DNA from: an uncultured Opitutia bacterium
GTDB taxonomy: Bacteria > Verrucomicrobiota > Verrucomicrobiia > Opitutales > Puniceicoccaceae
Direction: 5' to 3'
Assembly (NCBI GenBank): GCA_913056175.1
Contig: CAJXLM010000010.1
Span: 1 to 64,000, forward strand
DNA length: 64,000 bases
Shown piece by piece: positions 53,929-62,684 of the stretch (positions are counted from its first letter, which is position 1; every line of letters starts with the position of its first letter). A program made the translations under genes and the position numbers. The notes beneath the pieces are model-generated. The model saw nothing but the letters and a program-made list of their open reading frames with translations. It made no database searches and was not told the DNA's origin.

Positions 53929-54089
53929 TTCACTCTCTTCGTCACTCATAGCCGCGTACCCTGTGGCCCGGGCCCGTCGAGTCCAACCCGGATTTCCGCG
54001 CCCCCTCCCAGGGATTTCTGCTCCGTCTTCCCGTCCTTGCCTTGCCCCGCCCGCGCCGCTCCCCTCTACCGGGAATCCACCCCCCACGC

Positions 54090-54827
54090 ATGACTTCCGT
54101 AAAACTCCAGAAATTCATGGCCGAAACCGGTCTCTGCTCCCGCCGCGAGGCCGAGAACCGCATCCGCGAGGGGCGGGTGGAGGTCGACGGCGAGACCGCC
54201 ACGATCGGTGACCGCATCGACCCGGACGCCGCCCGCGTCCGCGTCGACGGCCGGATCCTCCGACCCCGCCAGCAGGCCCACCGCACCCTCGTGGTCAACA
54301 AGCCCCGCCGCTGCGTCTGCACGCACCGCGACCCCCACGCCGAGCGCACCGTTTTCGACCTCGTCCCCCCCTCCCTCCGGGACGACCGCCTCCTCTGTGC
54401 GGGACGACTCGACAAGGACAGCGAGGGGCTGGTGGTCCTCTCCACCGACGGCGACCTCGTGCAGCAGCTCGCCCACCCCACCGGCCGCATCGTCAAGCGT
54501 TACCGCGTCCGCGTGCAGCGCCCGCTGGAAGAGGGGGACATTCCCAAGCTCCTCCGGGGCCGCACCGTCGAGGGGGACTGGCTGCAGTTCGACCGGGTGG
54601 TCCTCCTCCCCAGCAACTCCCACCCGGGCTGCGAACTGGAGGTCCACCTCTCCCACGGACGCAAGCGGGAAATCCGCCGCCTCCTCCAATCCTTCGGATA
54701 CCTCGTGAAGCGCCTCGAGCGCTTCCAGATCGGGGGCTACCGCCTGCGGGGCCTCGCCCGGGGGCAGGTCCGGCCGCTCCGCGGGCCGGAAATAAAACGA
54801 TTGTTGGCCCCTCCCCGCTCTTCCTAG
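54090..54827 (+). CDS. RsuA/RluB-family pseudouridine synthase
   Basis: The 245-residue protein starts MTSVKLQKFMAETGLCSRRE, an S4 RNA-binding domain (about 3-65). The catalytic domain has LLCAGRLDKDSEGLVVLSTD, with the active aspartate, then HPTGRIVKRYRVRVQRPLEE, HLSHGRKREIRRLLQSFGYL and KRLERFQIGGYRLRGLARGQ. It modifies a uridine in rRNA, probably 23S (RluB-like) or 16S (RsuA-like). An SH3-like gene begins 9 bp after its stop. Confidence 0.92.
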   Translation: MTSVKLQKFMAETGLCSRREAENRIREGRVEVDGETATIGDRIDPDAARVRVDGRILRPRQQAHRTLVVNKPRRCVCTHRDPHAERTVFDLVPPSLRDDRLLCAGRLDKDSEGLVVLSTDGDLVQQLAHPTGRIVKRYRVRVQRPLEEGDIPKLLRGRTVEGDWLQFDRVVLLPSNSHPGCELEVHLSHGRKREIRRLLQSFGYLVKRLERFQIGGYRLRGLARGQVRPLRGPEIKRLLAPPRSS

Positions 54828-54836
54828 GATCCATCT

Positions 54837-56084
54837 ATGCAGCGATGGTTGGCCTACACGGCGGGGGCTTTCCTCCTCGCCTGGACCGGGGGACTCGTCG
54901 AGGTGCGCGCCGACATCGAGATTCTCTACCTCGAGCCGACTACCTCCTCGCCGGTCCTCAGCACGATCTCCACCGAGTCCGAAGACTTCCGGCGGTCCGA
55001 GGTAGTCGCGGGCACGGGCGGCTGGCGCCGCGTTGCCCGCACGGACAGCTACTCCGGCTTCATCCGGGAGGAGGCCCTCGATGCGGGGGGAGAGGTCCGG
55101 CCGGGCACCCCGGTCTACCTGACCCCTTCCGCGAATGCCGCGGAACTCACCACGGTCGCCGCGGGCGATGAGGTCCGGGTGAACTTTGTCGACGACTGGA
55201 CGGAGATCAGCATCCGCAAGTCCATCCCGGGCTTTGTCCGGCCGAGCGCGGCCCCACCCACCGAGGGCTTCCTCCCGCCGCTCATGGAGGAGGTGGCGCC
55301 GGCCGTCGCCGCGGAGGAGGCCGCGCCCGAACCCGCCCCGGCGGCCACCGAGCCCGGGCCGGAAATTGTTCCGGACGACACCGAAACGGTTGCGGTCGAT
55401 CCGCTGGAAGCGGGAACCCCCGAGGGGGAAGAGCGGGAGACCACGGAGATCGTGTCCGTCCTCCCGGCGGAGGAGGCCGCCGGGCCTCCCGCAGACGATG
55501 CGCCCGTCCCGCCCCCGGCCGCGCCAGCTCCTCCCGAGCCACCCATGGCCGACCCCGTCGAGGAAGTCACCGTGATCGAGGAAACAGTTTCCACCGCGGA
55601 GCCCCCTTCCCCCGAGCCGGCCCCGGCCGCCGAGGACGCGGCCGGGATCCCCGCGCGCATGGAGGCCGCCGTCGTGGAGGAGGCCGCCACGGCCCTGCCC
55701 CCGGAAGTCCCGGTGCGCATCCTCCCGGTCGACCGTAGCCTCCCGACCCGGCCGGCCGAAGCCGACGCGAGCCGGGCGGCACCCGACCGCCAGCCCGTTC
55801 CCGTCCGCGTGGAGCGAAGGGTGCCCGCGCCACCCTCCGACATCCTCCGCACCTTCCGCGGCCGCCTCGAATTGAACCGCAGCACCCTCGGAGTCGCCCG
55901 GGAGTTTCGCCTCCAGCTGGTCAACTCCCGCGGCCGCCGCATCGCCTTCATCGACGACTCGGAAGTGGCCAGCGCCAGCTGGATCGACCGCATCGGCGAG
56001 CGCGTCCGCGTGATCGGGGCGGCCAGCCCCAGCTCCGGGGCCCGCCGCTTCGTGATTCGGGCGGTCAACATCATTCCCTGGTAG
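54837..56084 (+). CDS. Secreted protein with two SH3-like domains, acidic Pro-rich linker and C-terminal beta domain
   Basis: The 415-residue protein has a signal peptide (MQRWLAYTAGAFLLAWTGGL). Residues about 25-80 and 85-140 are each SH3-like in appearance (EILYLEPTTSSPVLS, GWRRVARTDSYSGFIREEAL, then GTPVYLTPSANAAEL and DDWTEISIRKSIPGFVRPSA). Residues about 150-330 are Glu/Pro/Ala-rich. The C-terminal part (FRGRLELNRSTLGVAREFRL, then RIGERVRVIGAASPSSGARR) is a compact beta domain. I do not know a function. It may bind the cell wall with the SH3 parts. It lies close behind the pseudouridine synthase and before folD. Confidence 0.8.
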   Translation: MQRWLAYTAGAFLLAWTGGLVEVRADIEILYLEPTTSSPVLSTISTESEDFRRSEVVAGTGGWRRVARTDSYSGFIREEALDAGGEVRPGTPVYLTPSANAAELTTVAAGDEVRVNFVDDWTEISIRKSIPGFVRPSAAPPTEGFLPPLMEEVAPAVAAEEAAPEPAPAATEPGPEIVPDDTETVAVDPLEAGTPEGEERETTEIVSVLPAEEAAGPPADDAPVPPPAAPAPPEPPMADPVEEVTVIEETVSTAEPPSPEPAPAAEDAAGIPARMEAAVVEEAATALPPEVPVRILPVDRSLPTRPAEADASRAAPDRQPVPVRVERRVPAPPSDILRTFRGRLELNRSTLGVAREFRLQLVNSRGRRIAFIDDSEVASASWIDRIGERVRVIGAASPSSGARRFVIRAVNIIPW

Positions 56085-56138
56085 AGCCGGCCCCGCGCCG
56101 GTCCGCTCCCGCTCCCACCGCTGTACCCCCGCCTCCCC

Positions 56139-57026
56139 ATGGAACTCCTCGACGGTAAATCCCTCGCCTCCACCCTCACCCAGGAACTCGCCGACCGCGT
56201 GGCCGCCCTCCCCGGAGCCCGCCGGCCCAAGGTCGCCTTCGTCCGCGTCGGCGAGGACCCGGCCTCCGTCTCCTATGTCCGCAAGAAGGAGCGGACCGCC
56301 GCCGAGGTCGGGATCGAGAGCGAACTCCACGTCTTCCCGGACGACATCGCCAAGGACGATCTCTTTGCCGAGGTGGACCGGCTCAACGCGGACCCCACAG
56401 TCGACGGCATCCTCATCCAGTCTCCCCTCCCCGGCCACATTCCCGACGAGGAGGCCTTCGACCGGGTCGATCCCTCCAAGGACGTCGACGGCTTTCACAA
56501 GGTGAACCTCGGCAAGCTTGTCCAGGAAGATCCCACCGGCTTCGTCGCCTGCACACCCCGCGGTATTCTCACCCTGCTCGACCGCTACGGCATCGCCATT
56601 CCGGGCAAGCGGGTCGTCGTCGTCGGGCGCAGCCTCATCGTCGGCAAGCCGCTCGCCCTCCTCTTTCTCCGCCGGCAACAACTCGGCAACGCCACCGTCA
56701 CCGTTTGCCACTCCCGCACCCCCGACCTCGGCGAGGTGACCCGCCAGGCCGACATCCTCGTCGCCGCGGTCGGCCAGCCCCGCATGATCGACGCCTCCAT
56801 GGTGCGACCGGGCGCGGTGGTGGTCGACGTCGGCATCAACCGCGTGCCGGACGCGTCCAAAAAGTCCGGCCACGCCCTCGTCGGGGATGTCGACTTCGAC
56901 AGCGTCCAGCCCCTCTCCGGCCCGATCACCCCGGTGCCCGGAGGCGTGGGTCCGCTCACCGTGGCCATGCTCATGGAAAACACCCTGCAGGCGTACCAAC
57001 TCCACGAGGGGGTCCACCCGGCATGA
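56139..57026 (+). CDS. folD: Methylenetetrahydrofolate dehydrogenase / methenyltetrahydrofolate cyclohydrolase
   Basis: FolD interconverts methylene- and 10-formyl-tetrahydrofolate with NADP+. The 295-residue protein has the catalytic YVRKKERTAAEVGIESELHV, with the Lys, then GILIQSPLPGHIPDEEAFDR, DVDGFHKVNLGKLVQED, the Rossmann VVVVGRSLIVGKPLALLFLR and the C-terminal GPITPVPGGVGPLTVAMLME. It begins the folD-RDD-proC group and overlaps the RDD gene by 4 bp. Confidence 0.97.
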   Translation: MELLDGKSLASTLTQELADRVAALPGARRPKVAFVRVGEDPASVSYVRKKERTAAEVGIESELHVFPDDIAKDDLFAEVDRLNADPTVDGILIQSPLPGHIPDEEAFDRVDPSKDVDGFHKVNLGKLVQEDPTGFVACTPRGILTLLDRYGIAIPGKRVVVVGRSLIVGKPLALLFLRRQQLGNATVTVCHSRTPDLGEVTRQADILVAAVGQPRMIDASMVRPGAVVVDVGINRVPDASKKSGHALVGDVDFDSVQPLSGPITPVPGGVGPLTVAMLMENTLQAYQLHEGVHPA

Positions 57027-57631
57027 CCGAGCCGGGACCGGAGTCAGACCGCCTCTCCGAGGAGCCCACCGACCCCACCGACCGCGGGGACACCTCCGTT
57101 CCCGCCGGGCTTCCCTCCCGGCTCGCCGCCCTCCTCCTCGACCTGATCCTCCTCCTGCTCCTCTTCACCTTCTTCGTTACCCAGGTGGTCTTCCCGGTCT
57201 GGTTTCCGGGCATGACCGGGGAGCTCCTCGATGCCTGGGAACACTTCCAGGACACCGGGGAAGTCATGCCCGAGGACGAGCGCCTCCAGCGTGCGCTCAA
57301 CACGATCAACCTGATCTCCTTCTTCCTCTTCTTCCTCTACTTTGCCTTCGTCCCCCGCCTCGCCGGGGGCGGCACCCTCGGGCAGCGGGTCTTCAACCTC
57401 CGTATCGAGAACTCCGACCGGGGCGGTCCCGCCAACCAGGCGGGCCTCGTCGTGCGCGCGGTCATCAAGACGATGTGCCTCCAGGTGCTCTTCCCGCTGC
57501 TCACCCTCCTCTTCCTCCTCGCCCTGACCAATCCCCGTCGCCGCACCCTCCACGACCGCTTCGGCCACACCGTCGTAGTCCGCGGGCCGGCCTTCCGCCG
57601 GGACCACTCCGCCGATTCCTCCCCGTCATGA
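57023..57631 (+). CDS. RDD family membrane protein
   Basis: The 202-residue protein opens with a charged stretch, then the family motif LPSRLAALLLDLILLLLLFT, with Arg and two Asp-like acidic positions in the first helix. Three helices are visible (about 35-58, 95-112 and 140-170). LAGGGTLGQRVFNLRIENSD and NPRRRTLHDRFGHTVVVRGP match the RDD end. Some RDD proteins are sodium-proton antiporters or signal transducers; the role here is unknown. It overlaps both folD and proC by 4 bp. Confidence 0.88.
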   Translation: MTEPGPESDRLSEEPTDPTDRGDTSVPAGLPSRLAALLLDLILLLLLFTFFVTQVVFPVWFPGMTGELLDAWEHFQDTGEVMPEDERLQRALNTINLISFFLFFLYFAFVPRLAGGGTLGQRVFNLRIENSDRGGPANQAGLVVRAVIKTMCLQVLFPLLTLLFLLALTNPRRRTLHDRFGHTVVVRGPAFRRDHSADSSPS

Positions 57632-58446
57632 ATTCCGATCTCCCTCCCCTCTTCTTCCTCGGTGCCGGGCGGATGGCCGGTGCCATGGTGCGCGGCCTCC
57701 TCGCCGCCGGAGCGATCTCCCCCGACCAAATCGTCTGCAGCGGCGGGCGCGGCCTCAGCGCGGAGGCTCTCGCCGCGGAGACCGGGATCCGCCGGGAGAC
57801 CGATCCCCTCACCGCCCTCGCCGCCAGCGAGGTCCTCGTGCTCGCCTGCAAGCCCCACCAGCTCGACGAGCTTCCGCCGGAACTGGCCGCCACCACCGCG
57901 GGCAAGCTGGTCGTCTCCGTGCTCGCCGGCATCCCCCTCGCCCGCCTCCGCCAACGGGCCCCACAGGCCCGCAACCTCGTGCGCACCATGCCGAACACGC
58001 CTTCCCGCATCGGGGAGGGCATGACCGCCTACGCCATGGACGAGCCGCTCACTTCCCACGACGAGGGCATCGTACGGGCCCTCCTCGAGCCCCTCGGCAA
58101 GGTCCTCCCCATCGCCGAGAGCCATCTCGACGCGGTCACCGCAATCAGTGGGAGCGGGCCCGCCTACGTCTTCGAGTTCACCCGGGCCCTCGCTGCCGCC
58201 GGGGAGTCCCTCGGTCTGGAGCCCGCCGACGCCGCCCGCCTCGCCCGGCAGACGGTGATCGGGGCGGCCGGGCTCCTCGCCCAGCGCAGCGGATCCCCCG
58301 CCGCCGAACTGCGCGACGAGGTGGCCTCGCCGGGGGGAACCACGGAGGCCGGCCTGCGCGCGCTCGAGGAAGCCGGCCTCGAGGAGGCCCTCCGCCGCAC
58401 GGCCACCGCCGCCCGCGACCGCAGCCGGGAACTCTCCGCCGGCTGA
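57628..58446 (+). CDS. proC: Pyrroline-5-carboxylate reductase
   Basis: ProC makes proline from pyrroline-5-carboxylate with NAD(P)H. The 272-residue protein has LFFLGAGRMAGAMVRGLLAA, the Rossmann start, LACKPHQLDELPPELAA, NLVRTMPNTPSRIGEGMTAY and the C-terminal AISGSGPAYVFEFTRALAAA and EVASPGGTTEAGLRALEEA. It overlaps the RDD gene by 4 bp and leads into hldD after 39 bp. Confidence 0.97.
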   Translation: MNSDLPPLFFLGAGRMAGAMVRGLLAAGAISPDQIVCSGGRGLSAEALAAETGIRRETDPLTALAASEVLVLACKPHQLDELPPELAATTAGKLVVSVLAGIPLARLRQRAPQARNLVRTMPNTPSRIGEGMTAYAMDEPLTSHDEGIVRALLEPLGKVLPIAESHLDAVTAISGSGPAYVFEFTRALAAAGESLGLEPADAARLARQTVIGAAGLLAQRSGSPAAELRDEVASPGGTTEAGLRALEEAGLEEALRRTATAARDRSRELSAG

Positions 58447-58485
58447 GCGGGGCTGTCGGCCGCCGCCTTCCCCCACCCCTCCGTC

Positions 58486-59496
58486 ATGGCCGAGGCCCAC
58501 ACCGAGCTCCCCGCCGGTTCCGTCGTCGTCACCGGGGGCGGCGGCTTTCTCGGCAGCGCCCTCCTCTGGGAGCTGAACCGCCACGGCTACGAGAACCTCC
58601 TCGTGGTCGACGAGTTCGGCACGGGCGACAAGTGGAAGCACCTCCGCGGCCTCCGCTTCCTCGACCTGCTCTCCCCGGAGGAATTCCTCCACCATTTCAC
58701 CCGGGATCCCGCCCTCGCCGCCACCGTCGGCACGGTCTTCCACCTCGGGGCCTGCTCCGCCACCACCGAGCGGGACATGGATTACCTCCTCCGCAACAAC
58801 TACGCCTACACCCGCGACCTCTGCGCCGCCGCCCGCCGGGCCGGCTGCCGGTTCGTCTACGCCTCCTCCGCCGCCACCTACGGGAACGCCACCGGCCACC
58901 AGGACGAGGATCCGGCCACCCTCGACGACCTCCGCCCGCTCCATCCCTACGGCTACTCCAAGCACCTCTTCGACCTCCACGCCCACCGCGCGGGCTTCCT
59001 CAGCGAGATCGTCGGGCTGAAGTACTTCAACGTCTTCGGGCCCCACGAGGACCACAAGGGCGAGATGCGCAGCATGGTCCGCAAGGCCTGGGAACAGGTC
59101 CGCGCGGAGGGCCGCCTCCGGCTCTTCCGGAGCCACCGTCCGGAGTATGGCGACGGGGAACAGGAGCGCGACTTCCTCTATGTGAAGGACGCCGTCCGCA
59201 TGACCCTCCACCTCGCGGCAACGCCCGCCGCCGGCGGACTCTACAACCTCGGCTCCGGGCAAGCCCGCACCTGGCGCGCCCTCGCCCGGGCGGTCTTTGC
59301 CGCCCTCGGCCGGGAGGAACGCATCGAGTTCATCGAGATGCCACCGGAGATCCGCGACCAGTACCAGTACTCCACCCGCGCGGAGATCGGCCGCCTCCGC
59401 GCCACCGGCTACACCGCCCCGGTCACCCCGCTGGAGGACGCGGTCGCCGATTACCTGCAGAACTACCTCGAACCCGGACGCTCCCTCGGCGCATGA
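58486..59496 (+). CDS. hldD: ADP-L-glycero-D-manno-heptose 6-epimerase
   Basis: The 336-residue SDR enzyme makes ADP-L-glycero-D-manno-heptose for the LPS inner core. It opens VVVTGGGGFLGSALLWELNR, then DEFGTGDKWKHLRGLRF, FHLGACSATTERDMDYLLRN, SAATYGN, YGYSKHLFDLHA (YxxxK) and the diagnostic LKYFNVFGPHEDHKGEMRSM, plus RDFLYVKDAVRMTLHL. This indicates an LPS-bearing outer membrane. The stop overlaps xth by 4 bp. Confidence 0.95.
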   Translation: MAEAHTELPAGSVVVTGGGGFLGSALLWELNRHGYENLLVVDEFGTGDKWKHLRGLRFLDLLSPEEFLHHFTRDPALAATVGTVFHLGACSATTERDMDYLLRNNYAYTRDLCAAARRAGCRFVYASSAATYGNATGHQDEDPATLDDLRPLHPYGYSKHLFDLHAHRAGFLSEIVGLKYFNVFGPHEDHKGEMRSMVRKAWEQVRAEGRLRLFRSHRPEYGDGEQERDFLYVKDAVRMTLHLAATPAAGGLYNLGSGQARTWRALARAVFAALGREERIEFIEMPPEIRDQYQYSTRAEIGRLRATGYTAPVTPLEDAVADYLQNYLEPGRSLGA

Positions 59497-60284
59497 CCAC
59501 CACCCCGTCCCCCACCCTCCGCCTCCTCTCCTGGAACGTGAACGGGCTGCGCGCCTGCCTGAAGAAGGGCTTCGCGGAGACCATCCGCGCGGAGGACCCC
59601 GATGTCCTCTGCCTGCAGGAAACCCGGCTCGGCGCGGACCAGCCCCCCGAACTCGACCTGCCGGACCTCCCCCACCGCACCTTCCACTCCGCGGACAAGC
59701 CGGGCTACGCCGGCACGGCCCTCCTCGCCCGCACGGCACCCCTCGCCGTGGAGACGGACGCCGCCGGTGCCGCCCTCGCCGGGGAGGGACGCCTCCTCGC
59801 CGCCGAGTTCGCCGACCACTACGTCGTCACTGCCTACGTCCCCAACTCCCAGGACGGGCTCCGCCGGCTCGACTACCGCTGCGGGGTCTGGGAACCGGCG
59901 GTGCGCTCCTACCTCGCCCGGCTCGCCGACCACAAGCCGGTCCTCTACGGCGGCGACCTGAATGTCGCCCACCGGGAGATCGACATCGCCCGCCCGGCCA
60001 ACAACCGGCGCTCCGCCGGGTTCACCGACGAGGAGCGCGCCGAGATGGACCGATTGCTCGAGAGCGGCTTTCTCGACTCCTTCCGCGTCTTCCACCCGGA
60101 CGAGCCGGGGCGGTACTCGTGGTGGAGCTTCCGCGCCAAGTCCCGCGAGCGGAATGTCGGCTGGCGGTTGGACTACTTCCTCGTCTCCGCCGATGCCCGG
60201 GAGCGCCTGGTGGACGCCGAGATCCTCGACACCCTCCACGGCAGCGACCACTGCCCGGTCCGGGTCGAGTGGCGGGTGGCCTGA
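59493..60284 (+). CDS. xth: Exodeoxyribonuclease III / AP endonuclease
   Basis: The 263-residue DNA repair enzyme cleaves at abasic sites and removes 3' blocks. It begins LRLLSWNVNGLRACLKKGFA, then PDVLCLQETRLGADQPPELD with the metal-binding Glu, VLYGGDLNVAHREIDIARPA with the Asp-Asn pair, and LDTLHGSDHCPVRVEWRVA with the terminal Asp-His. YSWWSFRAKSRERNVGWRLD is in the expected place. It overlaps hldD by 4 bp. Its 3' end faces the glycosyltransferase gene (19 bp). Confidence 0.97.
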   Translation: MTTTPSPTLRLLSWNVNGLRACLKKGFAETIRAEDPDVLCLQETRLGADQPPELDLPDLPHRTFHSADKPGYAGTALLARTAPLAVETDAAGAALAGEGRLLAAEFADHYVVTAYVPNSQDGLRRLDYRCGVWEPAVRSYLARLADHKPVLYGGDLNVAHREIDIARPANNRRSAGFTDEERAEMDRLLESGFLDSFRVFHPDEPGRYSWWSFRAKSRERNVGWRLDYFLVSADARERLVDAEILDTLHGSDHCPVRVEWRVA

Positions 60285-60303
60285 ACGGGGGAGCACGATC
60301 CCT

Positions 60304-61848
60304 CTACGGGGAGGGCACGGACGGCCACTCCTCCCCGCCAACCGACAGCACGCGCAGGGGGAAGGGTCCCGGGCCGGACTCCCCCGACCCCTCCGCCCCG
60401 GCTGGGACGAGGAGCCGGCTCTCCGGCAGCGCGCCCTCCCCCCCTTCGCGGAGACCGGCCAGTCTCCGCAGGACCGGCGGGGGCGCCGCGGACGCCGGGT
60501 CGGACCAGAGGAGAAGGGCACCGGCGGGCGGACCACCCTCCCCCGACCCTCCGCGGGGACGCGGACCCTGCGGCGCCACGAAGAAGCTCTCCGGGAAGAA
60601 GCGCCGGAAGTTCCCCGCGAGATAGCCGTCCTCGGCGTACCACAGGGGGGGGATCCCGTACTCCGCCCGGATCTCCGCGGCCGCCTCCGCGAAGGGCTGG
60701 TGGTGGCGGCTGGGCGTCCACCCGGCCACCCGCGCGGTCATCGTCGCGAGGACGGTCGCCGCGAGCACCCCGCTGGCCAGCGCGAACCGCCGGAGCACGG
60801 GGAGGGGCGGCACCCGCCGGTACACTCCCACGACGATCCAGAGGGGCAGGAAGAAGAGGAGGGGCTGGAACCAGCGGTCCTTGAAGTGGGTGGATCCGCT
60901 CAGGAGGACAAGGAGGAGGGCCACGCCGAGGCTGGCGAGGACGAGCCGGGCGAGAAAGGGTCCCGCCCCGGGCCAGCCGCGTTTGGCGAGGGGAAGGGGT
61001 TCCCCGGAGTGGCCCCAGCGCCGGAGGATCCACAGGTAGAGGGCGGGCAGGAGGAGGAGGCCGGCGTAGAGGAGGAGGGCCCAGCCGAAGGAGCGCACGC
61101 CCGCCCAGGCGTCCCCGGGGAAGGTGTAACCGCCCCCCGCCGGCTCGAGCTTGTGCAGGCTGCCGGTGATTCGCTCCCACGCGAAGAGACCCCCGACCAC
61201 ATAGGGCAGCACGAGCAGGGCGAGCACGCCGAGGGTGAGGAGAAAGGACTTGCGCAGCACGACCCTCCGCATCCCCGCGGTCGCCAGGGAGGCGAGGAGG
61301 AGCGCCGCCCAGAAGAGGGCGTAGTTGTACTTGCTGAGGAAACCGGCCGCGAAGAAGACGCCGAGGAGGAGATACCCGCCCGCGGTCGGCCACTCCCGCA
61401 GGCGGGCGAGAGCCCAGAGGGTGCCCGCGGCGATCGCGGTCACCAGCACGGTATGGGTGAGGTCCCGCTGGGATTCCCAGGCGAGCTGGGGGATCCAGAG
61501 GAGGAGGAAGACGGCCAGGCCAGCCGCGGCCACGGACCCGCTCCAACGGCGGGCCACCGCGAAGACGGAGAGGTAGGTCCCGGCGAGGAGGAGGTTCTTC
61601 AGGAGGGCCAGGCCCACGATTCCGGGCCCGGTCACCGCGAAGACGAGCTTCTGCAACCAGGTGTAGAGGGGGGGCTGCGGGCCGTAGATGAGCTGCCAGC
61701 GCTGGGTGAGCACCATCTGCTCAGCCTCGTCGAGCTCCAGCCCTGTCGAGAAGGCCACCCGGAGAAGGAACTGCAGGAGGAAATAGCCGGCGATGGCGGC
61801 GGGCACCGCCCGGCCCATCCAGGTCTCCACGCGACGCCGGGGTTCCAT
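60304..61848 (-). CDS. GT39-type (ArnT/PMT-like) membrane glycosyltransferase
   Basis: From ATG 61848 the protein has 514 residues; GTG 61863 (5 codons earlier) would make a 4 bp overlap with pabC. It has about 10 helices, the first at about residues 12-30. The conserved external acidic site is STGLELDEAEQMVLTQRWQL, and YGPQPPLYTWLQKLVFAVTG matches the family motif after it, followed by LLLAGTYLSVFAVARRW. Such enzymes move a sugar from a lipid-linked donor to a periplasmic acceptor. The last 120 residues form a soluble part with low similarity. The substrate is unknown. Confidence 0.88.
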   Translation of the reverse strand: MEPRRRVETWMGRAVPAAIAGYFLLQFLLRVAFSTGLELDEAEQMVLTQRWQLIYGPQPPLYTWLQKLVFAVTGPGIVGLALLKNLLLAGTYLSVFAVARRWSGSVAAAGLAVFLLLWIPQLAWESQRDLTHTVLVTAIAAGTLWALARLREWPTAGGYLLLGVFFAAGFLSKYNYALFWAALLLASLATAGMRRVVLRKSFLLTLGVLALLVLPYVVGGLFAWERITGSLHKLEPAGGGYTFPGDAWAGVRSFGWALLLYAGLLLLPALYLWILRRWGHSGEPLPLAKRGWPGAGPFLARLVLASLGVALLLVLLSGSTHFKDRWFQPLLFFLPLWIVVGVYRRVPPLPVLRRFALASGVLAATVLATMTARVAGWTPSRHHQPFAEAAAEIRAEYGIPPLWYAEDGYLAGNFRRFFPESFFVAPQGPRPRGGSGEGGPPAGALLLWSDPASAAPPPVLRRLAGLREGGEGALPESRLLVPAGAEGSGESGPGPFPLRVLSVGGEEWPSVPSP

Positions 61849-61859
61849 GCGGTTCCCGT

Positions 61860-62684
61860 TCACGCCTCCGCGAGAAGGGCCTCCCGCAGCGGGGCCGCCG
61901 GGTCGTGGCGGGGCTCCCAGGGGTGTCCCTCGATCTCGCGGACGGGCACGAGGGGAAGGAGGGCGTTGGAGAGGTAAACGGCCTCCGCCTCCCGGAGATC
62001 GGCCACCCGCACGCGCGCCTCCCGTGCGCGCAAGCCGCCCGCCCCTCCCCCCGCCCCGATCCGCAGGAGCCGCTCCCGCACGACACCCGGCAGCGCCCCG
62101 GAAGACAGGGGCGGAGTCTGCAGCTCGCCCTTCCGCCAGACAAAGAAGTTGCTGAGGGCTCCCTCCACGATCTCCCCGGAACGGGCGAGAAGGGCCTCGT
62201 CGTAGGCGCGGCTGCGGGCCTCCCGGTGGGCGAGGAGATGGGCCACGTAGTTGCCGTCCTTCCACGCGCTCATCGGGGAGAATCCGGGGTGCGGCATGCT
62301 CGGGAAACAGGTCCGCAGCGAAGGGGGCACCACTTCCACGCGCGGCTCGGGACGCAGCCGGAGCAACCAGTCCATCCGCCCCCGGCCGCGGTGCAGGGAG
62401 AGTCGGGCGACTCCGGCCGGGAGCTGGTTGCGCTCGGCGAGCTGCTCCGCGGCCCGGGCGATGACCCCGCGTCCGGGAGCGGGACCGAGCCCCATGGCGG
62501 TCGCGGTGCGGGCGAGTCGCTCCCAGTGGTCCTCGAGGAAGCGCAGCTTCCCGCCGGTCCACGCCATGGTCTCGAAGCAATTGTACCCGTAGAGCCAACC
62601 GTCCGAGAGGGGATCGACGGGGATGGGGCCGTTCTCGCGCAGTTCCCCGTTCCAGACGATCCAGGCTTCGTCCTCCCCGCTCAT
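61860..62684 (-). CDS. pabC: Aminodeoxychorismate lyase (class IV aminotransferase)
   Basis: The protein, 274 residues, releases pyruvate from 4-amino-4-deoxychorismate to give 4-aminobenzoate. It has the class IV layout: ETMAWTGGKLRFLEDHWERL, SLHRGRGRMDWLLRLRPEPR, the PLP lysine in SAWKDGNYVAHLLAHREARS, EIVEGALSNFFVWRKGELQT and LPGVVRERLL. D-amino-acid or branched-chain aminotransferases are close relatives, so the call rests on the neighbour pabB, which overlaps by 4 bp. Confidence 0.9.
   Translation of the reverse strand: MSGEDEAWIVWNGELRENGPIPVDPLSDGWLYGYNCFETMAWTGGKLRFLEDHWERLARTATAMGLGPAPGRGVIARAAEQLAERNQLPAGVARLSLHRGRGRMDWLLRLRPEPRVEVVPPSLRTCFPSMPHPGFSPMSAWKDGNYVAHLLAHREARSRAYDEALLARSGEIVEGALSNFFVWRKGELQTPPLSSGALPGVVRERLLRIGAGGGAGGLRAREARVRVADLREAEAVYLSNALLPLVPVREIEGHPWEPRHDPAAPLREALLAEA

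Noticed and set aside
54066-57017. A 983-residue open frame on the minus strand across the RsuA-like, SH3-like and folD genes
   Set aside because: All three plus-strand genes have clear family motifs, and the antisense frame is compositionally biased (Gly/Asp/Arg).
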